Shown here: positions 12,601 to 27,600 of the stretch, piece by piece
Numbering within the stretch: the first letter of the stretch is position 1
Layout of the letters: every line of letters begins with the position of its first letter
Source: Cheiracanthium punctorium
Lineage: Eukaryota > Arthropoda > Arachnida > Araneae > Cheiracanthiidae
Reading direction: 5' to 3'
Assembly: GCA_038373885.1 (NCBI GenBank)
Contig: JAWZYV010012236.1
Span: 124,001 to 188,000, forward strand
DNA length: 64,000 bases
Made by a program: the position numbers and the translations under genes
Notes under the pieces: generated by a model
Database searches by the model: none
Told to the model about the DNA's origin: nothing
The model's input: only the letters and a program-made list of their open reading frames with translations

Positions 12601-15600
12601 AATAGATAGATAAAAAGCTGCAACATTAAGGAAATAGTAATAAATTGAGATTGAGTAGAGAAATGAAAACAAAAAAATAAACCAAAAAAAAAAAAACATT
12701 AAGATTTAATAATGAACAATTTCTTTATGATAGTTTTCATATCTTTTTCTTAATTTCATTATTTTGCACTAGTAGAGAGAAAGTTTTAACCTATCATGTG
12801 TATTTACATTTATAATAGCTTTACATTTATATAAATATTTTTTTTTATACATAAATACTATATCTACATTAGTACAAACTTTTTCTCTCCCTATTCCCTC
12901 TTTTTTTAGGCATGTTATTCCATTAGAAAATATATGGAGCATTTTAGAAGATCTTCAAAGGGAAAATCCAGGTAGCTACATTTTTATTCTATTTATATAT
13001 ACATTTCCTTTATTATTATTATTAATAATAATAATTGTATAAGGCACATGTACTGAGGTTCTTAGTTTTTATGCAGTTTTTCTTCATTCTCTTAAATTTA
13101 GAATTAAAATACAAAAAAAATTGTATTTTTAATGATTTTGTGCAATCAGTCTCTAAAAATTAATTTGTGCACAAATATGCACTTATTTTTATATTTCAAA
13201 TTCCAGATTTTAAACTTCCTAAATTTATTATTTTACTGTACACCAATAAGTTATAAAGCTTTTAAATTGTTGAAGGAAAAAAAACTGTAATTATATCTTT
13301 TTCAAACTTTTTGTTGTTGTTTTGTTACAGTAAGTAATTACTGTGATATCTGCAGGGTTTCCCGTTTACTCAGATTTTTGAGTAAATTACCCAAACTTTG
13401 TTGACTGTGAAGCAAAAGATATGCAAATAATGAGTTTTGCATATCCAAAATCCCTGTATTTCTTAAGTTAACGGGTCTTTGTGACCCACTTTTATCAGAC
13501 TTCAGCATGATCCCTGTTATCTGTGTGATGCTTTCAGTGTATATTATGTTATTTGTGTAGCAGTAAAATGTATATAAATTTTAGTGTAGGAAAGAAACCT
13601 TTTTTTAAAACTGTGTTTTATTTAGAAATGTGTTATAAAATTCAGCATTACCATCCCACATTACTCAAATCTTGTATAATCAAGTTGCACTTTATCCAGA
13701 TTAAAAAAAAAAAAAAACGAACAACTTTTTTCTCTTATTTTGTCTGGAAAATCAGATTTCTAAATTTTTACTTTTCTTTGGATTCTTTTGTGAAATATAG
13801 AGGTACTGTTGTTACAGCCCTTAAATCAGAGTTCTCAAAACCTAGAGTAAAAAAACATATATCATAGTGGTCACCAAATTTATTAAGTATCTGAGCTACT
13901 GTATTGTTTTTAGATCCTAATCTGAGCTACCAAACAAAAGAGCTATCAACATTTAAAAAAATCTTAATTTGTTTATTGCTTATCAACTTACATTTCTAGT
14001 AAGTATGAAATCAATTTTAATTAAACTGTAATATAATAATAATAATAATTAAAAAAAAACTGAAATTAAATTGTACATAAGAAAGAAATTGAAGTGTAAT
14101 TACTAATAAGTAACAAATGTTCTAAGACTTTTTTATCAGACTGATTAACTTTGATAATTTAATTATAATGGGTGGTGTGAGGGAGAAACAAGCATTTGTT
14201 GTCACGTGCCAAGCTCAGTGGGTGAATCAAAGTTAGCCAACTGAAGCATTAATGCAATCTACCAAAATTGTCCCTGTGTGCTGCTAGTAGCTTGCATTTG
14301 GTTACACTGGATCACAAAGCACTAATAGCTTGTGAATAATGGTTTGGCGATCACTGATATGTCATATTACACATTAAAAAAAATTACCGACTTATTTAAA
14401 TGAACAGTTTAATTCCCCATTTTTATGCAATCGTAGGAAGTGCATATCATAAGAATTATAAATTGTGTTATCAAATTAATAATTTGTGTACATTTATGTT
14501 TCATTTCCTTAATTAGTGATGGTTTATGTAAATCTGTTTGTCCAAGTTTTTTGCTTATCTGAGGTAGCTTAGTTGATATTAACTCATAATTGAAACTCTG
14601 CTGTATTTGTTTCTGTATCTTCTCCATGCTTTAATAAATTCATTAATATTTCAATTTTAAAAAATTCCACAAATGATTAACTTTTTAAAATTTTGACTTT
14701 AGAAAACAGTGTTTTAATGCTTTGCAGTTATTTTTTTATACCGTAAATTTATAAAAGGCCATTTCTTAAAAAAATAGAATTTTTTTTTTTTTTTTAGGGT
14801 GACCTTGTATACACAAAAGTCAAGTGAGAATAATGAAATCTCACATTTAAAAATGTCATTCATAGAAAACAGCACATATGCAAGTATAATATTCACATCT
14901 CTTTGACTCTAACATTTTTAGCAGTTATCGCCAGTGACTAAGGGTAATCTTTAAATTGCATAAGTATAAACAAAGTACAAAATGAAAGAAATATTTTTAT
15001 GATTGAAGACTATACAGAAAAATGAATGAAGATCAGTACTGTGTAGTTATAATTTGAATATTAATATTGTAGCTTTGGATTAAAAAGAAAATGTTTCAGC
15101 AGTTTGATAGAATCTTTTGCTCTAGTTTCAATTTTTTGTAATTTCACAGACAAAGAAGTTAATGTAAGTTTTATTAGTACTCCTTTTTATGATTAAAATA
15201 AGAACCAGTATCATTATCTAAACTGGTAGTTTCATTAATACAAGACATATAATTCTATTCATATAGTTTTTAAAAGGTATGTATGATTATGGGCTATAGT
15301 GACCATCATAGGTGGCTGGTACAGGGAGGGGGGAGGCAAGAGTGCAACTGGCTCCTCACTTTCATAAGTAAAGAGGCCTTACCCCTCACTTTTTAATGTT
15401 CGAAAGTAATGATCCATCGAAAAATGATGGAGGGGAAACCCAATACACAAACTGAGGGAAGAAAATGAGTACGAGCTAGCAAGAGTTCACTTCTGAAGGT
15501 CATATAATCCAGAGCTGCAAATAGGATTCAAATATTTAGTGGCACCCACAAAAATTTGGTGGCCCCAAACTTTTCTTATCTTTCAAAATTGACGAAACAG

Positions 15601-18600
15601 TTGTAATTTTTGGTCGCACGCACCTATATTTTGGTTGCACTGTGCAACCCCTTATTTGCATACCTGATTAAATCAATTATTAGACAGGGTCATTTAAACA
15701 ATAATGATGTTAAAATCCAGTAATATAGCCCAATTAAGAAAAATCAAATTAGTCACCTATCATCTTTTCTGACCTCCCACTTTTTAGGTGCACCAGCTGC
15801 CTATGATGACAGCATGAAATTTAATAAATAAGGATTAAGAACTAAAATAAAAGAAGTAACTATTTCTAAACCTAATAATAATAAAAAAAGATGATTTAAA
15901 AGAAAAAGTTTGCTAAATTTCTGTGTACCCCTCAGTTAGAAATTTTAAATCAGTGCTAATTATCAATAATTATTGGGTTATCCTATGTCTCAAAAGGTTC
16001 TTGCTTTACATTTCAAAACAGTAGTTTGTTCTGACAATATAAATCCAGCCGTTTAGGATATTTTTTTTAATAGAGAAATAAAGTACTCTAACAAACAAAG
16101 TGCCTACTAATTAACCGAAAATTTAAAACTGCAATAACTGTTTATTGGGACGGTTTAGGGATATTACATTTGATTATGCAACACTAAGTGGTTTACAATT
16201 TACAAAACGAGTTTGAATTAATATGAGGTTTCATTTCGTGCTGTGATGCAGCACTAGACAGATACAAAGTTCCAAGCAGTTTTCAGTAAAAGTTCACATC
16301 ATTGTTAGCAGTTTGCAGTAGTAAAATGCCAAATTTGACCATCAAACAGAAATTTTCATTTTCTGCTGTAATTTTGGCTATCACTCTGCTAACTATTCAT
16401 TCCGTTTTGAACAACTTGATTTTAGGCTTTGCTATATTGTCGCAAGTAATGGGAAGAACTTCAAAACTTGTGTGCATTAAATTGGAATAGGTGTAGTTAT
16501 ACATAAAGTAAATATTTTTCTTTTATCTCTTCTCAGACTCTTTTACTAAACAATTCAAATTTTTGGTTAATTACTGGGCACCCTGTACTTACTCTTGATA
16601 ATTTAGTACAAAACCTCCTCCTACAGTTGGACAAGTTTCTCAATTGACTGAAATAATGAGTTCTTAAATTAAAGTTCTTTTTTTTTTCAATCTAAACTAA
16701 ATTTACCTGTCAGTTCTTTTTGTATGTTCTTGATGTGATTTGAGTCATTGAAATTAACAATGCATGTTTCTATTATATTTCCTCTATTCATTAATACTAC
16801 TTATGCTCCTTTAAAAATTTGGTGTTTATTAATATTTATAATATTTTAAAAGCATGTAAGAGAAAACTGTATTTTTATTGTGCTATTTTTTTTTTTTTTT
16901 TCAGATATTGAATCTTCATTTTTGGAAATATTAAAGCTATTTGATGATACCAAAAAGATATTATTTTCTGTGTTCACTCGTACAACTATTGTAATAATTT
17001 CTACTCCCGAAGAATGTGTGACTGCTCAAAACTTTATCAAAGCCCTAAGTGTGTTTATACCCAGAAGGAAAGAGTAAGCATAGTTGTTTGTTGTAAATTA
17101 ACCACCATGTTGCTTTTTATTTTTTAGTCTATTTAAAAACATTTTTGAGAGATGTTGGTATTTGCAAATAATGTAAAGTACAATCTCATACCCATTGAGG
17201 AGGTCCTTCATATGGACAATTAGATGCCAAAGTTATCAGAGATTATTTAAAAACCATAAAGAAAGAATTCAAAATTACATATTGTAATAGCAAAATTTTG
17301 TTTGAGAATCCATAAACTGTAATGGGCTAAACTAAGACAGGGATGAACAGTAGTAATAAGAGAAAAAAAATCTGGAGTGACTCCACTCGACTTTCCAAAC
17401 ACTTACGATTAAGATAATTTCCAAGCATTTAAATAAATTTTAATTGATGAATAATTCAAACATATATACCAAATTAAAGCTCAATCGAATGTGCCGTTTA
17501 AACGCTAGCGCACTTTCAAGAATTTCTCCCCATGCGCCATAATGTAAAAGAAATCTTTGTCGTAGCCCTGTAGAAAAACTATAAGACTTATATCATCAGA
17601 ATCAATACCGGTCTTACGATGGTGGTTTATAACATATATACCCAATTTGAGCTCAGTCGAATGTCCCATTTAGGAGCTATCGTGTTCACTCACATACACA
17701 CACACATACATACATACATCTCGTAAAAATAGCATAAATGAATTCAGAAGACCTCAAAACGTGTAAATACACCAAAATCTCAAAGTCAAATTTTTTCATG
17801 ATTACAATACTTTCCTTACATGGTACATGTTCGGAAAGTAATAAGCACAATTAAGTATTTAATACAAGCCATGTTTTATCATTATCATCAATTATGACCA
17901 ATACAGTTTTACAAATTAGATGTAAAATTTCCAACTTATAAAGACAATATAAAAATTATTCAATAAATAATACCAGTACTGACAAGAGTTTTGGTAATTC
18001 AGGACACTTTCTTGGATGATTACATTTTCAGTAATCTAAATCTGTAATCTGTGTGAGAATGAGAGGAATAATTTTTACCCTGATTTTAATTGTTAAATAT
18101 TTTTTTATGTAGGAGGATGATTTTCATGGTTGCTTATTGCAATTAAAAAAAAAAAAAAGACTGTAACTGACCTTCTTTTAAATGCCAGTGGGCAATTAAA
18201 AAATGTGGGGAAGAAGAAAAAGAAGAGAGTTAAAGAAAAGAGAGTTTGAATTTTTTATTGATTTGATAAAAGAGGAATAATGTAATGAAAGTTATAATCA
18301 TATGCATAATTTTGTGAATATTAAGTTAAAGGCCATTGTCTGTGCAATGTATTTAATGTTGGCTGCTTAATTCATTCCTTGTATTAAAATGACTTCTGAT
18401 GTCAGCTTTACTTGTAATAATGCTAAATCAACAATTTCCTACCATTGGAAATATAAATAAAAGTAAACAAGTGTTGATAAAAACGGAGTAATGTTTTTTA
18501 TTGTATTGTTTTTAACAATACTTACATTTTCTTTCACTGTTGTTGTTATTGATTACATAATAATACTTCTGTCAGTGGAATAGTAATATCAAATGTTCTC

Positions 18601-21600
18601 TTTATTTGATTAATGACTTAAAAAAAAGGAGGTACTAAGTTCAATATATAGTTTATGTATTTACAGCAAAAAAATTTTAACACATAGACTGATTGTCACG
18701 ATTCTTTTTTATTGGAAAAGGGATATCTTACAGTTAGCTCCATGTTAATTTGGTCATGTTCTTATGATATTATTTTTCAGAATAAAAAGTTCTGTAAGCA
18801 TTGCCTACAGGGTTGCCAGTAACTACATTAGTAGTGGAATGTCGAAAGTCACTAAGGTCAGCCAAGTTTGGCATTACAAAAAAATGTTTTCAAAACTGAA
18901 CCCAACTTGGTGATATCTTCTATATTTGGATAAAAATTTGTCAGGAACATTTTTTTTTTTTATCATGGTGAAGTAATTTAGTCATTTTGATTTTTTAAAA
19001 AAAATCACATACTTTTTCTGGATTTCATTAGCTCGTGCACACATACTTTTTTTTGGTATATATTTTGGTTGAGAGTATCAAATATCTGCTTGAACTGATT
19101 GCTGATATTCAGCAAGCTTTCATGTTTTTAACAAATTTTTTCAATAATTTCATTATAATAATTTTCAAACATGCATGCAAAATTTTTTTATTTTGTAAAA
19201 AAGTCTTTAATGTTAGTTGTATGATAAGTTAAGATCATGTAATGTTATTTTGTCAAAATGTGGACTCAAAACAAACTTTTTCTGTGTGGGTGGCCATTTG
19301 AGAAAATCTCCTGAAAATGATAAATTATTGTTATTATTGTAGTAAATAACTGTCAGAGTGATAAGCATAATCTTTTTATTATTATTTAAGATAATTGCTT
19401 TTCTTTTCTTTTTGATACTTGTTTGAAAGTTTTTAATGTCTTTTAAATATTATGTTTTTCTCTTTATTTCAGTGAAGTAGTTTTAGTAGAAATGAATAGA
19501 CAAGAAGCTTTAACTGCTGAGCACTTAAAATGCATAGCTGCACTAAATATTTGTATTAATGAAAGTAAATCAATAGAAGAAATTATTCCTAATCATCTTT
19601 GGGTATTATTATGTTTTCTTAATATATATTCACTATTTATCCTGTATATAGTTTTACATATTTTGTTATTTACTGTTGAATAAATGATACATTTTGATGA
19701 CTTAAAATTTTAAAACAGAACAGTATGTTTTACCTGTAAGAGAATGATGTGTGAGATCTGAATGTTTAATTTCATTAATGTAGATAACATTGCCTTAGCT
19801 TTAGTGTGATGATTCTGTTTAAAAAAAAAAAAAAAAAGCTGGGTACAATAAGTATATTTATTTTTATCATAATTATAAATATATACAGTGGTGGCCAAGA
19901 TTGGGGACACTTTTGGAAATTTTTTTGTTTTCTAACTTTGTATGCTTATAGAAAACATTAAAAGTTGCACTCTAGAGCACAAATATAATCACAAAGATTC
20001 AGATGATTATTGTTATTATTTAAATTAACATACTATATACATTTATATATGTACAGGGTATTCCTAAAACACTGACCAAGGTTTTTATTTCTTAAATATT
20101 GATCATAGACATGTATAATAAATTACTAAGTAACATATAAAAAAAGGAACAGAATTTTACATTATTGATTAAAATTTTTAGGATAAAATCTAAATAAATA
20201 CAAAATTTTAATTTTTCTGGGGTTCTCCTCTATGAAAAATTCCCAATTAGTAAAACATGCCTCGTACATTAATTAGGTGGTGCACAAAATTTGAGCATTT
20301 TGTCCTAAAAAGTATCAGAGGTATGAAAATAAATATATGCTTAAACCATTTTTCAGTGGCTCCCAGAAGGAAGAAATCACATTGGATGATTGCATCCAGT
20401 GGTTGTACAGAAATTACAAAAGAATGATTGCATAAATACTTTTTACCTTTGCTATTTTTGTTATTGTATAGCTCTTCATCAAATTTGTTTACACATATCT
20501 CTGAACTTAATCTCCCAAAAATTTTGATCAATGTAATAAAACTGTGCATCTTTTTTATGCAACTTTTTAATTTATTTTATATGTTCAATATAAGAAATAA
20601 AAGCCTTGGTCAGTGTTTTTGGGGCATCCCCTGTATATGTATGTATGTAATGCATATATTTTGTTGTTTTTCAGCATTCATTGTGTATTTTGAACTTGAA
20701 GGATTGCTCTTTGTCTGCTCCAGGATATACAGTAAGTATTTCTAATTTAATTTATAAATTCATTGATGTTTATGATTAAATATAGAAATATAAAATTGTG
20801 TAATTCTAAATGGCCTTTAAAAAATGAAGAAAATCAATGTACAAATATTTCATTTAAAAAATGCTCCATAGATAAAAAAAAATTTTAAATTCATTCCTTA
20901 CAAGGTATAAGAGAATTTTCTCATCATGTTTGGCACTTTAGTGTATATTTCGAAACGATGTTTTTAAAATTAAAAAAGGTCTTTTTTTAAAGTGATAATT
21001 TATTTAGAGATGAATCTTTCCTACTGTAATCAAGCTTTGTCACATGTTGGTAGTTTCAAGTGGAAACTTTTATTTATTTATTTTTTAAGACGTTTTTTTG
21101 GTGACAGGTTTGATTTTTTAGTCTGGGGAAAAAATCAGTACACATAATTTTAATTTATCTCCCTGTATATGTAGGTATGTAATGCATATATTTATATGCA
21201 TTATATATAATTGTAAGACAATATAACTTTAAAAAAATTAAGTTTCCTGTTAATTTAGTCAAAGTGCCATAAAAGCTTATCAATAATTTTAGTAAAAAAT
21301 ATGCTATTGAATCATTTAGGAAATTTATATTAGGCTTGTTGATTTATTATTATTTACCCAGTAAAAATGGGAATGCATATTTTTATTAATTTTAATATTT
21401 AGTATGTTTAATGCCATGGTTTCTTTGGTGAAAAGGGTGTTTTACTGACTGACATTGATGAGAGAATCAGGATGCTTCCTCTAGAAGGTCCAGCTTTCTG
21501 CATTATAATTGGGTAAGTCAGTAGATTGTATATAAATATATCTAAAATTCCAATAACTCTTGGATGTAACATATACAATAGTATAGCTAGTAAAATATTA

Positions 21601-24600
21601 CTTAAAATACTTCTATGCATGATCTAATCTGTATATAAAATTTAACAGCACTTCTATAGGTAATAGCTATGAATTAAAGATTTACATAATATAAATACTG
21701 TCTCTACTTTTGACTTCAAAGATCTCTTCAATAGAATAAATAGCATTAGATTATCTGAACAAGGACACTTTTGTTATATTAAATTCTTTTAAAAGCTTTG
21801 TCAATCAGTGCCTGATCAAGACAGCATGGGGCCTGTAGCAAATGTTTCTAGGTTCAGTGTCACACCCGGAAAGCTCTCTCTCTCTCTCTTTTGAGGTGGA
21901 GTCACATTCATGTTAGCATAGTATAGTAAATTAAAACAAACAAATAGCACTAATTAAATTATTATTGATTTTTAGAACTAATTAATAGGTTAATAAGTTA
22001 GTAGTGCTAATTAAATTTAAATAACACCTGAAACTAAAAATATCGAAGTGTTAGATGTGAGGGAGGTCCCCCCCCTCCTCACACACACACACTTGGATGC
22101 TCTAATACTTAGGGGTTTTTTTTTATAATGAAAGAATAAAAAATTTACAAACAAACTTTCTTGATTTCATATGAGCAAATTTAGAGGTAACACTAGACCA
22201 GGGGTGCACAACCTTTTCCCGTCTGTGGGCTATAAAATCAAAAAGGTACTTTATGGGGGGCCATTACAGTGGTGCCCAGGAAACATTCTGAAAATTCTCA
22301 TAATTATAGCAATTTAAGTTTATTTCTAAGCATGCGCGAAAGCCAAGAAAATAAATAATTCTCTGAAAAAGTGTCAAATTTAATTACATTAAAAAAATTA
22401 AAAAACTTTTCAAATTATTACTCAATGTCAATTTTAATCTAGTTTTAGATAAAGCATTCTGAAAATTCTCTTGTGATTATAAAGTTTATTTCCATCCTGA
22501 GTGAAAGTCAACCAAAATTCTCCGTTTTCAGGTAGAGCAACCTTAAGCGATTTACTGAAGTATTCCAAATACACTAGTCACTCTGTGGTACACATCCAAT
22601 CATTCCAGGCATACAGTACATTATCAATTACAACTGTAAATATATACCTGACATTGAAATATTTGTTTGGGTGTTTGATTTTCTGTAACTTAATCAAGTA
22701 TAGTGGAGCCACTGAAATCATCCTACTTCACTTGCATTGTCTTGGAATTAGTTGCTTATATTCTCCACATTCAGTCAGGATCTTGGCTTTGCCCTCCATA
22801 TATTAAAATCTCAGTCCCGTTGCTTGAATATAACTGTGTGATGATTCATAAAGGTCATATCCCATGTTTAAGTCTTGATTAGGGGACTGTAACGAAGCAC
22901 TGAATGCTTGTAAGCATTCTCGAATTCCGTTCTGCAAAGCAGTCATTATTTTCGTTTCCAATGTATTCATCCTTCAAGCTAGTCTGTACACCTGATTATG
23001 ACACTCTTTCTCTTGATCTGTGTTTTGCAATGCCATATAAAACTTGTCGAAAAACCACATAAAAGTGCCTTTCTTTGTGGCTTCTATACAACATTCAGGA
23101 GAATTGAGTCTTTTTGAAAAGCTTGACTACAACTTAGCCCTGACTTTGTTCTTTCATTTTTGTACTTTGTTTTCATTCTATATGTTGTTTATTTATGGAT
23201 TCCTTCTTAAAAAGTAAAGGAAAACTTGTAACATTACTGATAAGGCATGCAATTTTTAATAATGAAATCTTTTTGAGAAAAATTCAGCCTTTTCTACCAT
23301 TTGGACCTTTTCTGAAATTTTTTTCTGGGTACTGAACTTTTTGTTCCCCGGTGTTTTAAATATGCTCTTTCGTGCTTTCCCTTATTGCTGTCTTTAGAAA
23401 ATTCATGCAGTTTAGTGCAGGTGATCTATTGATTAAATAATTCAGGCATGAAGCACAAATTAAAAGGGGGCATAGGGGGTGACCACACCTCCGAGAAAAA
23501 AGAAATTAATATAAAGATCCTAATTTACTTCCATAAAATGAATGTGTTTTTGACTTCCAACTAACCTCTTTCACCCACAAACTAACCGTCTCCAGCCATA
23601 TAATTGTATTAATCTGTCTGTGGCAGGCATACAGCAGTCACACTAAATTTATGTAAATTCTTTTAATGAGTTATATGCAATTGATTTACAGTTCACTAGG
23701 TCATACCATGGCTGAGTGAACATGGTAGATGGCTGAAGTGTGGAGGTCCCGGGTTCGGACTTATCATGCGGACAATGATCTAACAGTCTGGAGTTTTGGG
23801 AGGTTTTCTCCACCTGTAATGTTAGTACACATAGAAATCCCTGAAAAAGTCATCCTTCCAAAGCACACCTCCTTTGGCAACTTCACTGGCAACAGGGGTT
23901 TTGCACATCATGTTTTTCACCAACCCATGCAAAGAAGCTGATTAGAGATAAATCTGATGACCGTGGTAGCCTACAAACTGGTGCACTGCGACCAATTCAT
24001 TGAGCTCCAGCATTTCGCAAATGATGTGAGTGGTTACCCGACAAGAAAATTTGGAGCTCAAAGGAATGGTCACAGTGGTCCTGTTTGTTGGCCATCAGGG
24101 TCACCAGATTTATCTTCAGTCTGCTTCTGTATGAATTGTTAAGAAAAAACATCATATACGAAACCCTTGTTGCCGGTGAAGTTTGTTTTAATTGAGCTAT
24201 CGTGCAGCACATAATGGGAGTTGTTGACATAAAGCTCTCACTACACCACGATGCGTTTGTTTGCACCTATGCTTTCTTATATGAAATAGTCTTCTTATCT
24301 TATTGCCTACCTCATTACCAAATAGTGATGAGGATTTTTGAATCACTCTGTACATTACAGTTCACTAATAGACTTAGGTCTGCAGAAATTGTTTTAATGA
24401 AAAAAAAATTATAAGGTATTTATTGTTTGCTCAAAGAAAAGGAAAATAGCTTGTTGAGGGCCAAAACGAAAATTTTTAAGTCATGCCCCCCCCCCCCCCA
24501 GAAGTGCGGGGCCTGTAGCATTTGCTACTTTTGCTGTATGGCTAATCCGGCATTGGTGTCAATAACATTAAATTATCATCTATATAAGTATTAACTATTT

Positions 24601-27600
24601 CCAGGATTTATTAAAGTTCATTATTTTTAATAATTATATTCTGCATAATAATATATTACACAAGCAAGTTATGAGAATACCACAATGTAGATCTATCTAA
24701 TTCTAGTTACTTAGCTGACTTATATAATTATTAAAAGAATTATAAAGATGACTCACTTATAATATATAGTTATGCAGATGATATTATTATTATTATAGCT
24801 GTACATAATAACTTTGGCAATAGTGATTGATATATTTCCTATAATGTACCCTCCAACCTTGGAATCAAATAAAAATCCAAGTGAAACTAACATCATCAAG
24901 TTGTCATTAATGAAAATAAGTCTTTCCTTTAAAATATATAATAAAAGAGATGATTTCAATTTTAATGTTAATTACTTCACTCATTTCACTTCTTGTATGC
25001 ACATTTCTGTATTTAAAAACATAATCACTAATCACCAATATAGGCTAGTGTCTCTTATTGCTAATAGTTATAAGTCTGATAACTTAGCATACTTGTAAAA
25101 TATAGCTTTAAAATAATTAAGTGTCATTCATTTATGGTGATGAACAGATCGTCGTGTCGTTCACAGTGAACGATACGGCGTATGCACACATTGACACAAG
25201 TTGGTGGGCAGTACTAAAGCTAAATTAGGAAAAGACAAGGAGAGCTACAATCAGTGAAACATCTGAAGACAATTTAAAAGCAAAGTGACGGATAGTTAAA
25301 ATCAATGTGACGGATAGTTAAAATCATTTAAAAAACAGGTAAAAACACATTAAAATCCGTATGTAGCACTATCGGTGGCAGCCACCACCTTCTTCAGCAC
25401 AGGTCTTGGTTCTAAATGGCCAGCTCTCTTCCTCAGCAGGGCGTTCCACCCAGGATCGATCTGCGCATGCGTCATATCATTCACAGCGCCATCTGTGGTT
25501 ATAATCTGTAGGGCCTCCATATTTAGGGCATAATGACTGTTTTTGTATTGGCGAGTTTTTGGCTATTGTTAAAGTTTATTTCTATGGGGTGTTCCTGGGC
25601 TATTTTTGCGAGGGCAGTAGTGGTTTTATTGAATTTAATGTCAGTTTGATGTTCCTTTTTTCGGTCTTTGATTTTTCGTTTTGTCATGCCAATATAGCAG
25701 CATTGTTTATTGGTGCTATTGTCTGTAAAGCTTAGTTTATAGATACCGGCGGTTTCATCAGGATTGATATTATCTTTATCACTGCGAATGCATTTGAAAA
25801 TATTTTGATTGGGTTTTATTGGGATTTTGATATTTTTCTTTGCGGCTTCATTTGTGATTTTTAGGGCGGCTCCCCTGCAGTAGGGAATGACATTGGTAAA
25901 TTTTAGTTTCGGATTCTGATAGTTATTAATTTGTTCCAGTTTTTTGATTCTCTTTTTAAAAAGGTTTTTTACTATTGAATTTGGGTACCCTGCGTTTTTA
26001 CATTGTGTTTTGATAAACTGGAGTTCTTCATTGAGGAGTGTTTCGTTTGAGCATATTGTAATTGCGCGATTGACATAGGATCGTATGGCGGCTATTTTAA
26101 ATTTGTATGGAGTTTTTGAATTAAAATGTACTATTTTGTTATTATTGGTGGCTTTTCTAAAAACTGTAGTATTAATATTATTCATCATATCTCTATTGAT
26201 TTTGACATCTAGGTAGTTAATGGTGGCATTTTCTCAATAGACAATAACATACAATTCACCATAGAAATAGAAGAAATTTTTTCTCTTTAGACAATTTCTT
26301 TCTCTCTTTTTTCTCATTTTCTCAATAGACAATAACATACAATTCACCATAGAAATAGAAGAAATTTTTTCTCAATTTCTCTTTAGACAATTTCTTTCTC
26401 TCTTTTTTCTCATTTTCTCAATAAACAATAACATACAATTCACCATAGAAATAGAAGAAAATGCCACCATTAACTACCTAGATGTCAAAATCAATAGAGA
26501 TATGATGAATAATATTAATACTACAGTTTTTAGAAAAGCCACCAATAATAACGAAATAGTACATTTTAATTCAAAAACTTCATACAAATTTAAAATAGCC
26601 GCCATACGATCCTATGTCAATCGCGCAATTACAATATGCTCAAACGAAACACTCCTCAATGAAGAACTCCAGTTTATCAAAACACAATGTAAAAACGCAG
26701 GGTACCCAAATTCAATAGTAAAAAACCTTTTTAAAAAGAGAATCAAAAAACTGGAACAAATTAATAACTATCAGAATCCGAAACTAAAATTTACCAATGC
26801 CATTCCCTACTGCAGGGGAGCCGCCCTAAAAATCACAAATGAAGCCGCAAAGAAAAATATCAAAATCCCAATAAAACCCAATCAAAATATTTTCAAATGC
26901 ATTCGCAGTGATAAAGATAATATCAATCCTGATGAAACCGCCGGTATCTATAAACTAAGCTTTACAGACAATAGCACCAATAAACAATGCTGCTATATTG
27001 GCATGACAGCCCAGGAACACCCCATAGAAATAAACTTTAACAATAGCCAAAAACTCGCCAATTACAAAAACAGTCATTATGCCCTAAATATGGAGGCCCT
27101 ACAGATTATAACCACAGATGGCGCTGTGAATGATATGACGCATGCGCAGATCGATCCTGGGTGGAACGCCCTGCTGAGGAAGAGAGCTGGCCAATTAGAA
27201 CCAAGACCTGTGCTGAAGAAGGTGGTGGCTGCCACCGATAGTGCTACATACGGATTTTAATGTGTTTTTACCTGTTTTTTAAATCATCTGAAGACAGTCG
27301 TGTGTGATCGAAAGTGCTCATGATATGGATTAAGGTATTTTTTTATATGTTAACCATGATTAAAGCATCCGTATGTTCATCTAATTTATATTTATATTTT
27401 ACTATTTGGGAAATTTTTTTTGTATGGGTTTCATATACAAATTTTAAAAGTGCCACTTTTTGAAACAAAAATCAAATTAACAAAAGGAATATTTTCTTAA
27501 CATAGTTTTTTTCCAACTTTATCTTGAACATTTTTTCAATTTACATTGTCCACTTGTCTTTAATGAATAAAGAATTAAAGCATGCTACCATCTTTTGGGA

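Larger units (their letters stand above)
21806..24555. mobile_element. hAT transposon (decayed, with nested insertions)
   Basis: Ends CAGTGCCTGATCAAGACAGC and the complement of CAATGCCGGATTAGCC. Flanks TTGTCAAT (21798-21805) and GTGTCAAT (24556-24563) agree at 7 of 8, the hAT duplication length. It carries a minus-strand transposase remnant, a SINE-like copy and a mariner-like transposase remnant. Confidence 0.7.
25323..27292. mobile_element. Head-to-head Penelope-like element palindrome
   Basis: Two copies of the same truncated element face outward: left arm about 25323-26225 (minus), right arm about 26462-27292 (plus), with a spacer of repeated RT-derived sequence. Each arm encodes the C-terminal part of a Penelope-type reverse transcriptase, its GIY-YIG endonuclease and a shared 3' tail. 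It lies in the SMCR8-like gene's intron. Confidence 0.8.

Noticed and set aside
21403..21435. Upstream acceptor for exon 14 giving extra residues CHGFFGEK
   Set aside because: In the phase set by the previous exon it hits TAA at once; the AG at 21434-21435 keeps the frame.
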